Shown here in pieces: positions 24,856 through 36,261 of a stretch of 64,000 bases of DNA. The DNA is taken from NCBI GenBank assembly GCA_010094025.1, contig ML991772.1, forward strand, positions 62,001 through 126,000, given 5' to 3'. The position numbers and the translations under genes are program-made. Numbering within the stretch: the first letter of the stretch is position 1; every line of letters starts with the position of its first letter. This DNA is from Viridothelium virens (Eukaryota; Ascomycota; Dothideomycetes; Trypetheliales; Trypetheliaceae). The notes below the pieces were generated by a model that worked only from the letters and a program-made list of their open reading frames with translations, had not been told where the DNA came from and did not search any database.

Positions 24856-26515
24856 TCATTGGTCATCAATGACGTGTAAGTATCTCTTTTCTTCCCGCCT
24901 CTCCCGTTCCGTCTGTGGAGGTAAATCATAGTACACGGAACTTCTGTATCCTTTCTGTTGTAGGGTGCATGTCAGCAACGGCATTCACCATGGATAATGT
25001 ATTCATTGTATCAGCGTGAAAGTTCAGACGATGGAGTGACTTACCAGATAATCAAATGTCAAACTGGGTAGTTCGGCTGGTTCGATACCAAGATCCGCAA
25101 ACGTCTTGGCAGTCTTGTCAATTTTCTGATCAATGAATTCTCTCTCAACCTGATCTGCACTTGTTTTCATCCACCAGACAGCACGGTTCAAGGCCTGAGC
25201 CACAGGCTTCATAACGGCTTTAGGTAAGTTGAAGTGTCTCCGGTGCTTAATGATTTCTTTGTCGACAAACTCCGCGATCTCCGCGGTCGAGTACTCGGTG
25301 GGACCATAAAGTTCGTAGGTCTGGCTAGCGGTATTATCATCGTCGATCATGGTCTCGAGAGCCATACCGACATCAATGACCTAAAGCGAGACAAATCAAT
25401 AGACTGAAGGACGGAACCGAGAAAAGGAATGCTTACATGCACTGGCCAATAGCGCTCTTCCATGTGATTTGATGTGAAGAGATTGGACGCACTAGCAAGC
25501 TTGTTGAGAAGGCGATCTTCAAAGCCGAACATTGGCGCTGGACGGACAATCGTTGTTTCGGGAAAGACGTTGCGAGCTACCTCTTCGCCTCGTGCCTTGG
25601 TCCAAATTAGCTTGAGAGCAGAGGAAACAAGTACATGCGCATGTAGTCACCTTTGTACGGAAGAACTCCGATGGCGAGTTCTTGTCCGCATTGAAAGATG
25701 AGACTTGAACGAAGCGATCAATATCGTATTTTGCACAGGCTTCTGCAATGCGCTGCGTCCCTTCGACATGGACATCTTCGAGATCGAAATTCCTAACTTG
25801 TATTCAGCATCGGTTTACTATGCTTCCGATGCTTTGTCTCACTTGGTCGGGTAGTCTCGTCCAACGAGATTGTAGACCATATCTGAGTGTCGTACGCTCT
25901 CTTCGATCGAGGCGGTATTGCGAAGATCATATTCCTGCCAGTGGCGTGAGTTGAAACCTCTTTGACGCCGCACGGATTTGTCAATACCAGAAATACAACT
26001 CTTCCTAGATCACCAGAAACCTTTAGGTGCCTTTTGGCCATCTCTTCTCGGAAAGGTACGACAACAGTACATCCTGAACGTGCTATATGCCAACAACATC
26101 AGTCAAGGAGACTTTGACGCGATTAATGCGCAGTTGCATACCGAGTCGATTAACAATATATCGACCGAGGAAACCGGTCGCGCCGAAGACGGTTGCTGTA
26201 TGTCCTGGTACGTGGATTAGTTTCGTCTGGTTGAGTGGGTATTAGTCTACGAACCTCCGAGTGAGGACCTAGAGTCGAGTTAGTCAGTGTGCACAGTATA
26301 TAAGAACTGCAAGTTCCAGCTGAGACGTACCTTCCACCTGCTATTTTAATGATTGGCTTTCCCGTCCGTGTTATGGCGACATCTTCGAGCGTAGGTCTTG
26401 AGACGGAGAACAGTCGGGTACACTGGAAAGCGATTGGGCTTGACTTTGCTTGAAAACTGATGGGTTGTGAACAGCTCCTAGCCAGTAGCCTGACCTGTCT
26501 ATTGAGATGTGGCAT
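24856..26515 (-). CDS. NDUFA9: NADH:ubiquinone oxidoreductase 40-kDa subunit (NDUFA9 homologue)
   Basis: Nine exons were rebuilt, all phase-consistent: 26515-26331, 26268-26255, 26204-26142, 26082-25988, 25934-25843, 25792-25651, 25595-25437, 25380-25045 and 24954-24856; 394 aa. The second exon is only 14 nt. The basic N-terminus is a likely mitochondrial presequence. After splicing, GGRSSLGGHTATVFGATGFLG forms the Rossmann NAD(P)-binding loop (Gly74, Gly77, Gly80). VGRDYPTKNFDLEDVHVEG and VSSFNADKNSPSEFF follow, in the order seen in atypical short-chain dehydrogenases of this subunit. The end KGYRSSVYYDLPP...HVIDDQ fits fungal orthologues. The subunit sits in the peripheral arm of complex I and binds NADPH structurally. 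It is divergent from the Rpn9 gene. Confidence 0.93.
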
Positions 26516-26742
26516 GGCGGCGACACTGGGGTGGGATGGAGGTGGAGCTTTGGCGCAGTACTCCGTACGTATGGACGACTTGAGAAGTTGAGGTCCAAGT
26601 AAACTCCAGCTCCGACACCTCGCCGCCGAGCCTTTACATCGAACCTCCCACTCCCACCAGCGACTTTCGCACCCCTGCAAGTCTCCTTCAAGGCCTTCAT
26701 AATATCCGTCCATAGCATAACTCTGTCTCGGAACGATCAACG
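26516..26742. promoter_or_regulatory. Shared divergent promoter of the NDUFA9 and Rpn9 genes
   Basis: There are 227 bases between the two start codons. A TACTCCGTA element is at 26559-26567, followed by overlapping TACGTA. I see no clear TATA box for either gene. Confidence 0.5.
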
Positions 26743-27938
26743 ATGGAAAATGATCGGATACCAAACCATCTGACCGAGCTGCGAGATCTAGCACCAGACG
26801 AGCTTCAACACTACTTCCTTCAGTTCGAGGATTTCTGGGAGAGAAAACTATGGCATGAGCTCACAAATGTGCTTGTGGAATACTTCAACGATCCTGCCAG
26901 TGGACCACAGAGGATAGCGCTGTTTGGGACGTTCATCAAGAGCTTTGCGGACAAGATCAACCAGCTCAAGCTCGTTGCATTGGGTCTGCGAGCGAGCAAC
27001 GAGTACAAAGGTACACGCCGTCTTTGGTGGCCTTATGGAGCTTCACTAATTGTGTCATAGGGCAGGAACAGCGCCTGGGTTTTCTTTCATCCCTAGCAGA
27101 ACGAGTCAACAAACCCTCCTCACAAGACGCCTTCGTCTACGCCAGCGTCGCCGCCGCGAGCATCAAGCTCCGCCTCGAGCGCTACCAAGACGCCCGGCAA
27201 GACCTCGACCACGCGGAATCCATCCTCGACTCCTTCGACTCGGTCGAGACCGTGGTGCACGCCTCCTTCTACGAAGTCAACGCCGACTACTACCACGCGC
27301 GCCAGGAATTCGCAGCCTACTACCGCAACGCGCTGCGCTACCTCGCCTGCATCGACCTCGCCAGCCTCTCCCCGCAAGATCTGCAGACCCGCGCGTACGA
27401 CCTCTCGATCGCCGCGCTCGTCTCGGACAGCATCTACAACTTCGGCGAGCTCCTCCTCCACCCGATCCTCGACTCCCTGAATGGCACGCCGTATGCCTGG
27501 CTGCGCGACCTGCTGTTCGCGTTCAACCGCGGCGATCTTGCTGCCTGGGGCCTCCTCGAGCAGCATATGGGTCAGGACGCGCTCCTTGCTGAAAAAGCGA
27601 CGTTCCTGTACCAGAAGATCTCGCTTGCTGCGTTGACGGAGACGGCGTTCCGGCGGCCGCCGCACGATCGCGCTATGGGCTTTGATGTTGTGGCGGCGAG
27701 CACAAATGTTAAGGAGGACGAGATTGAGCATTTGGTGATGAAAGCGCTGAGCTTGGGGTTGTTGAGGGGTACGATCGATCAGGTGGCAAGGGTGGCAAGA
27801 ATAAATTGGGTGCAGCCAAAGGTGCTTGATATGACTCAAGTGGAGGGAATGAGGGGACGGTTGAAGGACTGGGATGCGAGTGTCAACCAGCTGGGGAATT
27901 GGATCGAAGGGGTGGGCAAGGATGTGTGGGCTGCATGA
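26743..27938 (+). CDS. rpn9: 26S proteasome lid subunit Rpn9 (PSMD13)
   Basis: Exons are 26743-27010 and 27061-27938, with a 50-nt intron; 381 aa, the usual family length. The N-terminal half is a helical-repeat region (ELQHYFLQFEDFWERKLWHELT). The C-terminal half is a PCI domain, about residues 180-350, ending in the winged-helix segment VVAASTNVKEDEIEHLVMKA and GTIDQVARVARINWVQPKVL. Rpn9 is a structural lid subunit that helps Rpn10 associate. Exon 2 is notably GC-rich at third positions between 27100 and 27600 compared with its flanks. Confidence 0.94.
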
Positions 27939-28134
27939 GGATTGCTGGTGGCGGCATACAAGGCGCAAAGACATTGACCTTCGGCATTTCTGTGAATTTG
28001 GCGATACCAAACGCTAATTGTATCATAAGAAGAGTGCAGGATTGCAGGATTGCAGTCTTAATAGAGTTAACATGAGGGCTGAAAATGGTATCAAGAATTA
28101 TCAGCTCTCTTGATTAGTCTTTCATCTCTATTCT

Positions 28135-29523
28135 TCACTCAGCCTTCCATCTCCTACCTCCGCCTCTTCGCCATAACCACACTGCTTCCTGTGCATAGGC
28201 TCTTGCGCTCAAGTGCCTCTTCTCACCTTCATCTGATGCAGCTGAAGTTAAGATATCAATGACATGTTCATCATGCATGACCTGCCACAGACCTCTTGCA
28301 AGTTCTCCTTTTCCTCTTACCAGTCTCTCCTCTTCATCCCTCGCGTTCTCTACAGGCTCGCCATTCTCGTCCTCGCGCACTAGCTCCTCCTCCATAGTAT
28401 CGCCAAATTCGCCCCTTCCTAACCTCCAGAGGATTTTGCCCAATACTGAATATGCGATGCATCGCTGACTGGGATATGTACTCTGCGCTAGTATCGCGAG
28501 CTCTCCTATCGTATACCCTGCCGCATCCGGCGCATTACCGTGATGGTGCAAGCCTTGAGTGACTGGTATCTTGTGTGCCATTCGTGGGGGAACGAGGGCA
28601 CCATTGAAGGAGAATCGTATCTCAGCGGGTGCAAGAGATGTGGCATTAGGCGAGTAGTTGCCGTTGGATTGCGGATTTGATTCTGAGACACCAGCATCTT
28701 CTGTCATCCAGGCGAGCTTTGAGGGATCGTGGGAAAGGTTCGCGAAGTATTTAGAGTGCAAGTCAGAAAGGAAGGACGCAGAGGAAGGATCGAGGTCCGG
28801 CGGCTTGGGAGCGTGAGGAAAGTGTATTGATGGCGAATCAAGAGGATCCTGTGCCTGCCCCAAACCTACAGTGTCCGACTCGAGATTTTTGATCTCTAGC
28901 TGCGGTGAGAGTGCCTCTAGCTTATGTGATGATTTCTGGTGCATATTGTCTTCGAAAGAGACCGTTTTGCCGGCTTTCGATGGTATCTGCTTCTCATTGC
29001 GTGGAGATTTTGTGCGTAGACTGGGAAAGTCGCTATCATGCTGATCGTCATCGATCTTTGCCTTTCGTAGCAATTTCTCAACTAAGGCTGGATTAAGAGA
29101 TGACAGGACTTCTGCGCGTGCCTCTGCGATTTCGGCGTCGGACATTTGTGCGAGCTTCTGCTTGTTCTCCGCGTGTATCTCTTCCCTTTCATTTTCCTCG
29201 AAGCTTACATTTTCACTCTGCGCTTGTCGGGAGTTCGTGGCTGTCGCATTTGCATTGCGCAATGCACCCTCTGTCGAAACACTATTTTCGGACGTTCTGT
29301 GCGCCTGCTGCCTTGACACAAACCTACTCACGCGCTTTTTATGCGCTGGAAATCCAGTCGTCTGGTTCTTGAGCAAAGGCGCAGACGGTGGCTTCGGCGC
29401 ACCGGGCGATCTTTCTTTAACATCAGCGATAAACTGGAGCTGTGGCTTAGCCACGGTGTCGTGCGCTTCATCTTCGGAGTCGAAATCGACGGTGAATCGC
29501 TCCCCACGTGTTGGCCAGGCCAT
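28135..29523 (-). CDS. RBA50: RPAP1/Rba50-like RNA polymerase II assembly factor
   Basis: Single exon, 462 aa. The N-terminal RPAP1 motif lies at about residues 110-165 (IHAENKQKLAQMSDAEI followed by LSSLNPALVEKLLRKAK). The C-terminal RPAP1 region follows at about 325-400 (IRFSFNGALVPP ... GLHHHGNAPDAAGYTIGEL ... SQRCIAYSVLGKILWRL). In yeast, Rba50 is needed for assembly and nuclear import of RNA polymerases, binding Rpb3/Rpb2. The frame is open 15 bases upstream, but the first ATG is at 29523. Confidence 0.88.
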   Translation of the reverse strand: MAWPTRGERFTVDFDSEDEAHDTVAKPQLQFIADVKERSPGAPKPPSAPLLKNQTTGFPAHKKRVSRFVSRQQAHRTSENSVSTEGALRNANATATNSRQAQSENVSFEENEREEIHAENKQKLAQMSDAEIAEARAEVLSSLNPALVEKLLRKAKIDDDQHDSDFPSLRTKSPRNEKQIPSKAGKTVSFEDNMHQKSSHKLEALSPQLEIKNLESDTVGLGQAQDPLDSPSIHFPHAPKPPDLDPSSASFLSDLHSKYFANLSHDPSKLAWMTEDAGVSESNPQSNGNYSPNATSLAPAEIRFSFNGALVPPRMAHKIPVTQGLHHHGNAPDAAGYTIGELAILAQSTYPSQRCIAYSVLGKILWRLGRGEFGDTMEEELVREDENGEPVENARDEEERLVRGKGELARGLWQVMHDEHVIDILTSAASDEGEKRHLSARAYAQEAVWLWRRGGGRRWKAE

Positions 29524-30748
29524 GGGGAATGGAAACAAGAGTTGTTTGATAATGATGCGGGCGCGTCGTTACGGCCCCACGAATAGAAAAAAAATAAGCT
29601 CATCGGTTAGACCCTGCGTGACGGCGGCGCTAGGCCTGTTCCGCATTCTGAACCGACCTATCGGAGTCGATCTGTTTCGCAGCCCTGGTCGCAACCAAAT
29701 CACCAAATAGTCACTCCTGCACGATGCACCACCACCACCTTCTCTCCATATCCTCCCGCAATCACAACCGCGTGCTGTGAGGCTGCTTTGACACTGTCTA
29801 TGATCGAATCCCAGACGTGCAGGGTAGATTCGCGCAGACTTTTGTCACTCATAGGATCCGCTACTTGGGGTCTGAAGCACGAATAAGCTATGTCTCAGGA
29901 CGGATAACTGTTACAGCCAAGAACACAACTATCATGTGCAGCTGAGCTCGAGTCATTCCGCTATCTGGCTTTTCTCGGCCCCAAGGCGCGGTGCCTCTTT
30001 CGGAACTGATCGTGATGAGATCTTAGGTAAGCGATATGTCTTGGAAGGACGTCGGTGGATGGGCGGAGGGCAGATGGGCGGATGTCACCAGATAGGGAGC
30101 AGCCACGGCAAAGTCCCGATCTTCACAGAACCTGAGTGCCTAATTAAGTGGCCAAGTGCCCCAAGCCCGAAAGCGAATTATGAATGTCTGAGGAACCCCC
30201 TCGGCCTCGTCGCTGGCTGCTGGTCCCAGCAATGCGCGCTTGTGTGGGCCTTAGGTCTAGCTGTCCAAACCTGCCGACCCTATGCTTGTTTTCCCTTCCC
30301 GTATAACACCCCCAAATTCCCCATTCTCTCGCCTTTGCAATGCCAACTCTCTTCCTCTTGCAACTCCTAAACTGCTGTCGTTTGGCGCATCTGTTCCATC
30401 AACAGCTGACGAATCTCACCTCGTATCATCAACCTGGCACCACCGAAATCCCCGGCCGACCTCGCTGAATATCTGGAAGGCATAAGCCAACCCGTTCCAA
30501 GGCTGCAGATTGCTCCATCTATTCTAAGAAGTCGGAGCTGGTGTTCTGGCGCAGTGGTGTCGCAACTTTGGGTGGTGGTTGAGGTTCAAAGTCACAACCC
30601 ACCCCTGGAATTCCAGCAACACGAGGGTCTTGCCATCTTAGGCATTCAATCAGAGCGCCAATTTCTCGCATGAAGGCGCAGTTTTGAGTCATCTTTTTGT
30701 AGGAGTCGTCGGGACTTTTTTTTATCTTTGTTGTTCGCATGTTCGAGG
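29524..30748. other. Divergent intergenic region between Rba50 and Hpc2 genes
   Basis: No gene is supported. The open frames inside it (for example 29936-30370, plus) start without ATG and show no domain. The 30 bases before the Hpc2 gene include a T-rich tract at 30713-30723. Confidence 0.5.
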
Positions 30749-32935
30749 ATGCCGGCGCCGAAGTCATCGGAGCGGATGGAAGTTGATGGGGCAGAATCTT
30801 CCCCTATCTCGACGCCACCCAAGTCGCCCACGCTCGGCCCGCCTGACAACGCAGCAACACACGCTGATGCACATTCGCGCCTGCCTTCTCATGATGCAAA
30901 AGATGGTGTTGCAGCTGTCGGCCGCCCCACGCACTCCACCACATCCAATACTGGTAGTAACCCCACCACGTCCACCATCACCGCCACCAAGATTAGACGG
31001 CCACGCAAGAAAAAAGAATCAAATGGCGATGTAAAAACTGAGGATGTCAAAGAGAAGAAGCCTCGTAAAACTAGAGCGCCTGCAGCAAAGAAACAAAAAA
31101 TGTCCGAAGATGATTCATCGGCGAGTGTGGCCAGCCGCCAAACAAAGCTCACCGAAATAGTCGTCCAGAAGCCGTCCACCACGGAAGTCGCGCTCAAGGC
31201 CGAAGTCTCCACACCAGGTTCAACGACTCTGTATGCAACGACCAAGGGCCCGCCCACATCGCGACCACAATCTAGTGGTCTAAATTACGATCCAATTCGT
31301 GGCGCCACCACCGAGGCTGCACCAATTCATAATACTTCCGCCAACGGTCCGTCGTTGTCATCTCCACGTCTTTTCAATCGCGCCAGCGCTTCGCCTGCCA
31401 TATCTAGCTTAATTGATCCTACACCGTCCGCATCAGTATCCTCAACGACTATCACACATTCTACCAATGTCGCTACGTCGAGTATCCAGCCATCTGTGTC
31501 CACACCTGTCTCACCTACAGCATTACACATCCATCACTCACCTGTTGTGGTTCCGGTCACCTTCCACCCTACGCCTAGGGTACCTTCAGACAGCCAACTC
31601 CCTACGATGACAACAAACTCTGCGAAGCCTGCACGGCCTGCCGGACCGTCTTCACCTAGTCCTAGTCATCCGCCTTCAAACACTTCTACACCTGGACCTC
31701 AACCAAAATCGACTCGGAACCAGGCGCCACCTCCCATGCCTTCGGGCAGCGGTCTTTTGGATCCAGCTTCTCTTGCACCTGGCAACTCTGGACCAGGGTC
31801 CTCCACAGGACGGAACGGTAGTAAAGGGGTAGACATTGATATTCAGATTACACTCAATCCATTGGGCGGCAACACTATCAACATCGCCCAGGAGATCACC
31901 AGCCGATACGGACGTGATGCGCTGAATCCAAGAGCAGCTGCGCATAGGGATAAACTCCTGCGTGTAGCTGCCGCTGCCGGCGCGTTAGAGAAAGGACTTG
32001 CACTAGGCGGCGAGGGCGATGACCTCATGAGCTTAGATATATCTGACGGCGGAGGCGATGATAGCAATGTCGAAATGGGTGGAATGGATGACGGTCATCT
32101 CGAGGGAGATGGAGGTATGGGGAAAACCTTGGATGGCAAGCCTCGGAGGAGACGTCGAAAGGTCGAGGATTATGACAAAGACGATGATTTCATTGACGAT
32201 ACCGAGATGGCATGGGAACAGCAAGCGGTTGCAGCCAAAGAAGGCTTCTTTGTTTACAGCGGTCCGCTGAAGACTGATGCAGACAAAGCTGCCGAAAGGT
32301 GTGTCCCGCCCTCCACCGCTTCCCTCTATGCCCTTGCACTTTCCGTCCTGCTCGAGTATCTATTCTACTATCCTCCATTGCACCGTTTCTCATGGTCGAC
32401 TGTGCTTACATGACCTAGCCTCGCCGCAAGCAATACGCCACCCAAGCGCGGACGCGGCTCTCGTGGTGGACGCGGAACGTCCAGCACCTCCACGCGCGGC
32501 AATTTTCAACCCCCGACACTCCCGAGCCACAACCACGCCGTTCAGTCGGGACCGTCCATTAACCCTATCACGGGTCTGCCGACTTCTGGTCGGGGGAGCC
32601 GCGGAGGGCGAGGGTCGCGAGGGGGTGCCACTGTTCGCAAACCTCGTGTCACCAAAGCTGATCGTATGCTAATGGAAAAAGAAAAGCTGGAGAGGGAACG
32701 AATGGGTATGAGCGTCAGCTTGGCCGCCAAGGGCAGTGGAGCGGGCAGTCCGGTCAATGGCACTGGAGCCCCTCCGCCACCGCCCCAGACATTACCGAGC
32801 CAAAGCCCAGCGCAGCACGCGGGATATCCTGGAGGCGGTGGTTCTGTCGCTAGTACGGGAGGACCGGGCATGGCGAGTGCGACTGGCCCCAACGTAGGAG
32901 TATCTGGACAATCGGCGCCTGCCGTTACGAGTTGA
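30749..32935 (+). CDS. hpc2: Hpc2/ubinuclein-like subunit of the HIR histone chaperone
   Basis: Exons are 30749-32298 and 32419-32935, with a 120-nt intron; 688 aa. Most of the protein is Ser/Thr/Pro-rich and disordered, with an N-terminal AT-hook-like basic stretch (KIRRPRKKKE). The diagnostic part is the Hpc2-related (HUN) domain at about residues 465-510: KVEDYDKDDDFIDDTEMAWEQ with GFFVYSGPL. It binds H3.3/H4 in ubinucleins. The second exon encodes RG-rich sequence (KRGRGSRGGRG) and a short basic helix (RKPRVTKADRMLMEKEKLER). The HIR complex deposits histones independently of replication. The open frame runs seven codons upstream of the ATG used. Confidence 0.85.
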
Positions 32936-33310
32936 GCCTCTCTTTTGTTTGATTATTCCGTGGACAATGCTCTACCAACGCTATCACTGCATGGAGTTCT
33001 GGGCATGATGGAATATTATGTTGAATCTACTACGGGTTGTTTGTATTCGCTGGACGGAGGAGCATTGTCACATTGTTGCATTGCCTTTGTGTATCAAACG
33101 TCCTACCATCGTCTCTTTTTTCGACCTTACGTGCATGTCAGGGGCATTTGCAAGCGCTGTCAGCATGCCCATCATTGGTTTAGCCTGGATGATTCTATAA
33201 AGCATGCTCGGTGTTGCTGGCGTCAAGTACAATATTGTTCAGATATTCATTGCACAGAGGGGGCATTGTATCATTTCTTGGAGTCTACTACTCTCAGTTC
33301 GATTGCAAAC
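32936..33310. other. Convergent 3' flank between Hpc2 and the HIT gene
   Basis: No gene was seen; both flanking genes end here. The sequence is T-rich on the plus strand, as expected for 3' UTRs. Confidence 0.45.
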
Positions 33311-33958
33311 TCACATCTTCGATTTGATTTCCTCAAATAGCTTCTGTAACTTGTCTTTACCGAGGTCCTGCTGCGGCCACACGATACCTAAGCCTTCCTC
33401 TTGGTTTGGCTTAGGTATCATATGGAAATGTACCTGGTATCCTGGTATTAGCATGGCAATGAAAAAATTTGCTTACGAATGTTGCATACATGGTCAACGA
33501 CTTGATGAGCGATTCGCCCATTGTTTTGAAGAACATTGTAATTCTCGGCAGAGGCTGCTGTTGCAATCTTCTTTGCGACTGGCTGAAAAATTGTCAGATT
33601 CCCAAAGGAAATGCTTTAAGATTTTCGCGAAGGATTGCGATCACGTCATACCAGGATCTCCTGAAGCTGGTCATCGGGGATATCTGAGAGCTTTGCTCCA
33701 TGATGCTTAGGTATCACGAGCTATACATTGAATTTAGTGCAAGGTCGAAAGCGTCTGAAATTCTTGAGAGTATTACCGCATGGCCTGCACTTAGCGGTTG
33801 GATATCCAAGAAAGCTAGAGTCTTCTCAGACTCAAAGAGTTTCATAGAGGGGATCTCGCCTACGAATTGGGTCCATCATTAACCACGACAGGTTAATGAA
33901 GTGAGTATTTTCGAGTCTTACCCCGGATGATCTTGCAGAAGATGCATGAAGCAGCCAT
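33311..33958 (-). CDS. hnt1: Hnt1-type HIT-family nucleotide hydrolase
   Basis: Five small exons: 33958-33922, 33859-33777, 33720-33652, 33582-33490 and 33433-33311, with four introns of 56-69 nt; 134 aa. No exon is long enough to stand out as an open frame. The spliced protein begins MAASCIFCKIIRGEIPS and ends with the histidine triad VDHVHFHMIPKP (H-x-H-x-H). This is the branch of the family related to HINT/Hnt1, adenosine 5'-monophosphoramidases that cleave AMP-lysine and similar adducts. All splice sites are GT-AG and phases agree. It sits at the edge between the housekeeping block and the accessory region. Confidence 0.92.
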
Positions 33959-34812
33959 TGCAATGCGTTTCTAGATTCACACTTCGATCAGTGGTCACAA
34001 CAGATGACTTTGTAGAGGAAGCGGGCCAACCTTGTCGAATGGCAGGTAAGTCAATGGAGCAGTCAAAACGTTCTCCTCCACAAACCCCGAGCTCGGCAAA
34101 GCATCCATAGCGTCACAGAGAAGTAATGTTATGGCCCGTGCACGTCACGACATCGGAGTAGGGGAAAATTATGTCATAGGTCGGAACGAAACACAATATC
34201 TCAACCCGCCTCTCAACGTCTATGTTCTAGTTGTCTTCTCAAGAGACACTTTGCATGCACTACACCACGTTCGGTGAGTTTGCGTTTGGCTTGCAGCGTT
34301 CGTATCGACATCACGCTCTGCTAGGCTGTTTCTCGCCGCACCTGATAGCATCTCCTCTCCCGAGGTAGAGCACAGACGATAAGCAGCTCATCTATCACGT
34401 CTCGCATATCTTCACAGCTCCTTTAAGTACAAACATCGTCTCATAGAGTAAGAGGAAGAATGGCAGCTATATGAGATCTCTGAACTCCTGCAAAACCTTG
34501 TGCAGAACCTTGCAAGTTAGAGTTGGGATGCAAGCTTGAAAGACTGGCCAAACAGTGTGAGAAGCGAGAAAAAAAAAAAAATCTCCAGCAGAAGGGCGAC
34601 CGCGATGTATACAATCTAGATAATGAGAACCCTGAAAACGGTCAAGACAAGTGGATCATCCCCCAAGCCTGGCAATTACCATTGAGGTAGCGAGAGACGC
34701 GGCGCAAGAGAACAATCACACGGCTCAACGAGATTTATCAGGGACGAGTCTCATGGGTAGTCTGAAATTTGACTATGATTACTGACATGAGAAAGAGACC
34801 GAACGGTGACGA
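33959..34812. other. Intergenic region at the left border of the accessory region
   Basis: No gene was seen. An A13 run lies at 34568-34580. The promoter of the HIT gene should lie here, along with the 3' flank of the first UstYa-like gene. Confidence 0.45.
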
Positions 34813-35848
34813 CTAGTCCACAATGAAAAGGCTTCCATTCTTTACTGCTTCTCTCTCATCGAGGTTCGCTCGTCTTTGCTTCGCCCACTCATGGACCTTC
34901 TCAAAGTTCCTGCATGTATGTCTGGTCGACGTGTTCAGGATCACCTTATTACCTGCAAGCTTCCATTCCATCGGAGTAAGATCGGAATGGCACTGAATAG
35001 CCTGGCGTAGATGGTTGACACAATGTCCTACTTTTCCATCAGTGGCGATACATGCATGAAAGAAGCCAGATTGTTACCGACCTATATGATCTTCCCGGGA
35101 TGGATCATCAGGGTTATTGAAGACTTGGTAGTAATCAGGGTAGAGGGCTTGACGGAGACGATTCTTTGGCAAGGTTCTCAGTCAATTATGTGTACGGCCG
35201 TCTATCGGCGTCCGCGTAGGTACCTAACATTACTTACCAAGCAATGTAGGGAATGGAAAACCTCAAGACCTGTGAAATACTCCCCAGAACCAGGCCATTG
35301 GAATGTTCTATGACTCAATTCTGTTTCCGAGCTGTCAAGATCAATATTCAGTCCTTTGGATGCCAGTTAGCAGAGACCAAAACTTCACATTACCGATCAG
35401 AATATTCACCGGATAGAAGTCGGTGCCATGCATGATCGACCTCTGGGGATGGCGATCCGACATATTGCTGGTTTTTGTGATCCGTGAAGTAGTCCCCATG
35501 CTCGTCTAATTCGACGCCTCCGGCAAAGACATACTCTCTCAGCTCAATCTCGGACTTAATCGAATCTATCTCCCTACCTCAGCGCAAGCAATGATGGTGA
35601 GAGTCGGGGATAGTGTACTTACTCAAATCCGAAGCGAATCCAGTCTCATATGAAGTCCCAACTGTCCGTTCATTGAATAACCAATATGCTAGGCCGAATC
35701 CAGCCAAGAAAATGTTCAAAACGAGAGCACTGACGAAAAAAATATGAAGAAGCCTCGCATGTCGGTGTCTCTTGCGCGAAAATATTCCAGGCTGCCCAAG
35801 TAGACCGTCTGACTCTATTCCGTTTATCTCTTCTTCGTTTCCTAACAT
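34813..35848 (-). CDS. UstYa-family (DUF3328) oxidase, canonical type, copy 1
   Basis: Five exons: 35848-35623, 35577-35410, 35353-35238, 35163-35082 and 35027-34813; 268 aa. One transmembrane segment lies at about residues 35-60 (LLHIFFVSALVLNIFLAGFG). The two family motifs are both rebuilt by splicing: VFHSLHCL (HxxHC) and DHIGHC (HxxHC), separated by RLRQALYPDYY. A Cys-containing tail follows (TRHTCRNFEKVHEW). UstYa proteins are single-pass membrane proteins that carry out oxidative cyclisation of ribosomal peptides such as ustiloxin and of other fungal peptides. The fourth intron has a poor donor (GTCGGT). The frame is open upstream of the chosen ATG, so an extra 5' exon is possible. It is divergent from the gene at 36262. 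Confidence 0.88.
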
Positions 35849-36261
35849 GGTAACTTTCTTCGTTTTAGGCGAGGCCTTCCGCGCGATGTGGAATAATGGA
35901 TTACTTGGCTCTACAGAAATCCCACCATCAAAGTGCAAAACTAAGGTGTTGAAACGATGTCTCCACCTAGCGCAGATGCGATTGTATCGTTTCGACCTGG
36001 AGTAGGGAAGAAATCTGAGTCTTACCGTAAGCCTACCGACATAACGTAATGCTATCCATTATTAGAAGTACTAATTCCGCAACAGAGAAAATCGGAACAT
36101 GTGTTAGCTTTTGAATGAACCATTACATCACGTAATTGTGTTCTCGGCTTTGACCGAGAGTCGTGCCAATGTTCAGAACCAATGGGACCGAAGTGAGCAT
36201 CAAATCCATTCAGTTCCTCATCTTCCACAATCCTCGGAATTTTCCAGATTTTACATATATC

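Noticed and set aside
29936-30370. A 144-codon plus-strand frame between the Rba50 and Hpc2 genes
   Set aside because: It begins at GTG, has a random-looking composition and sits in a divergent promoter region.
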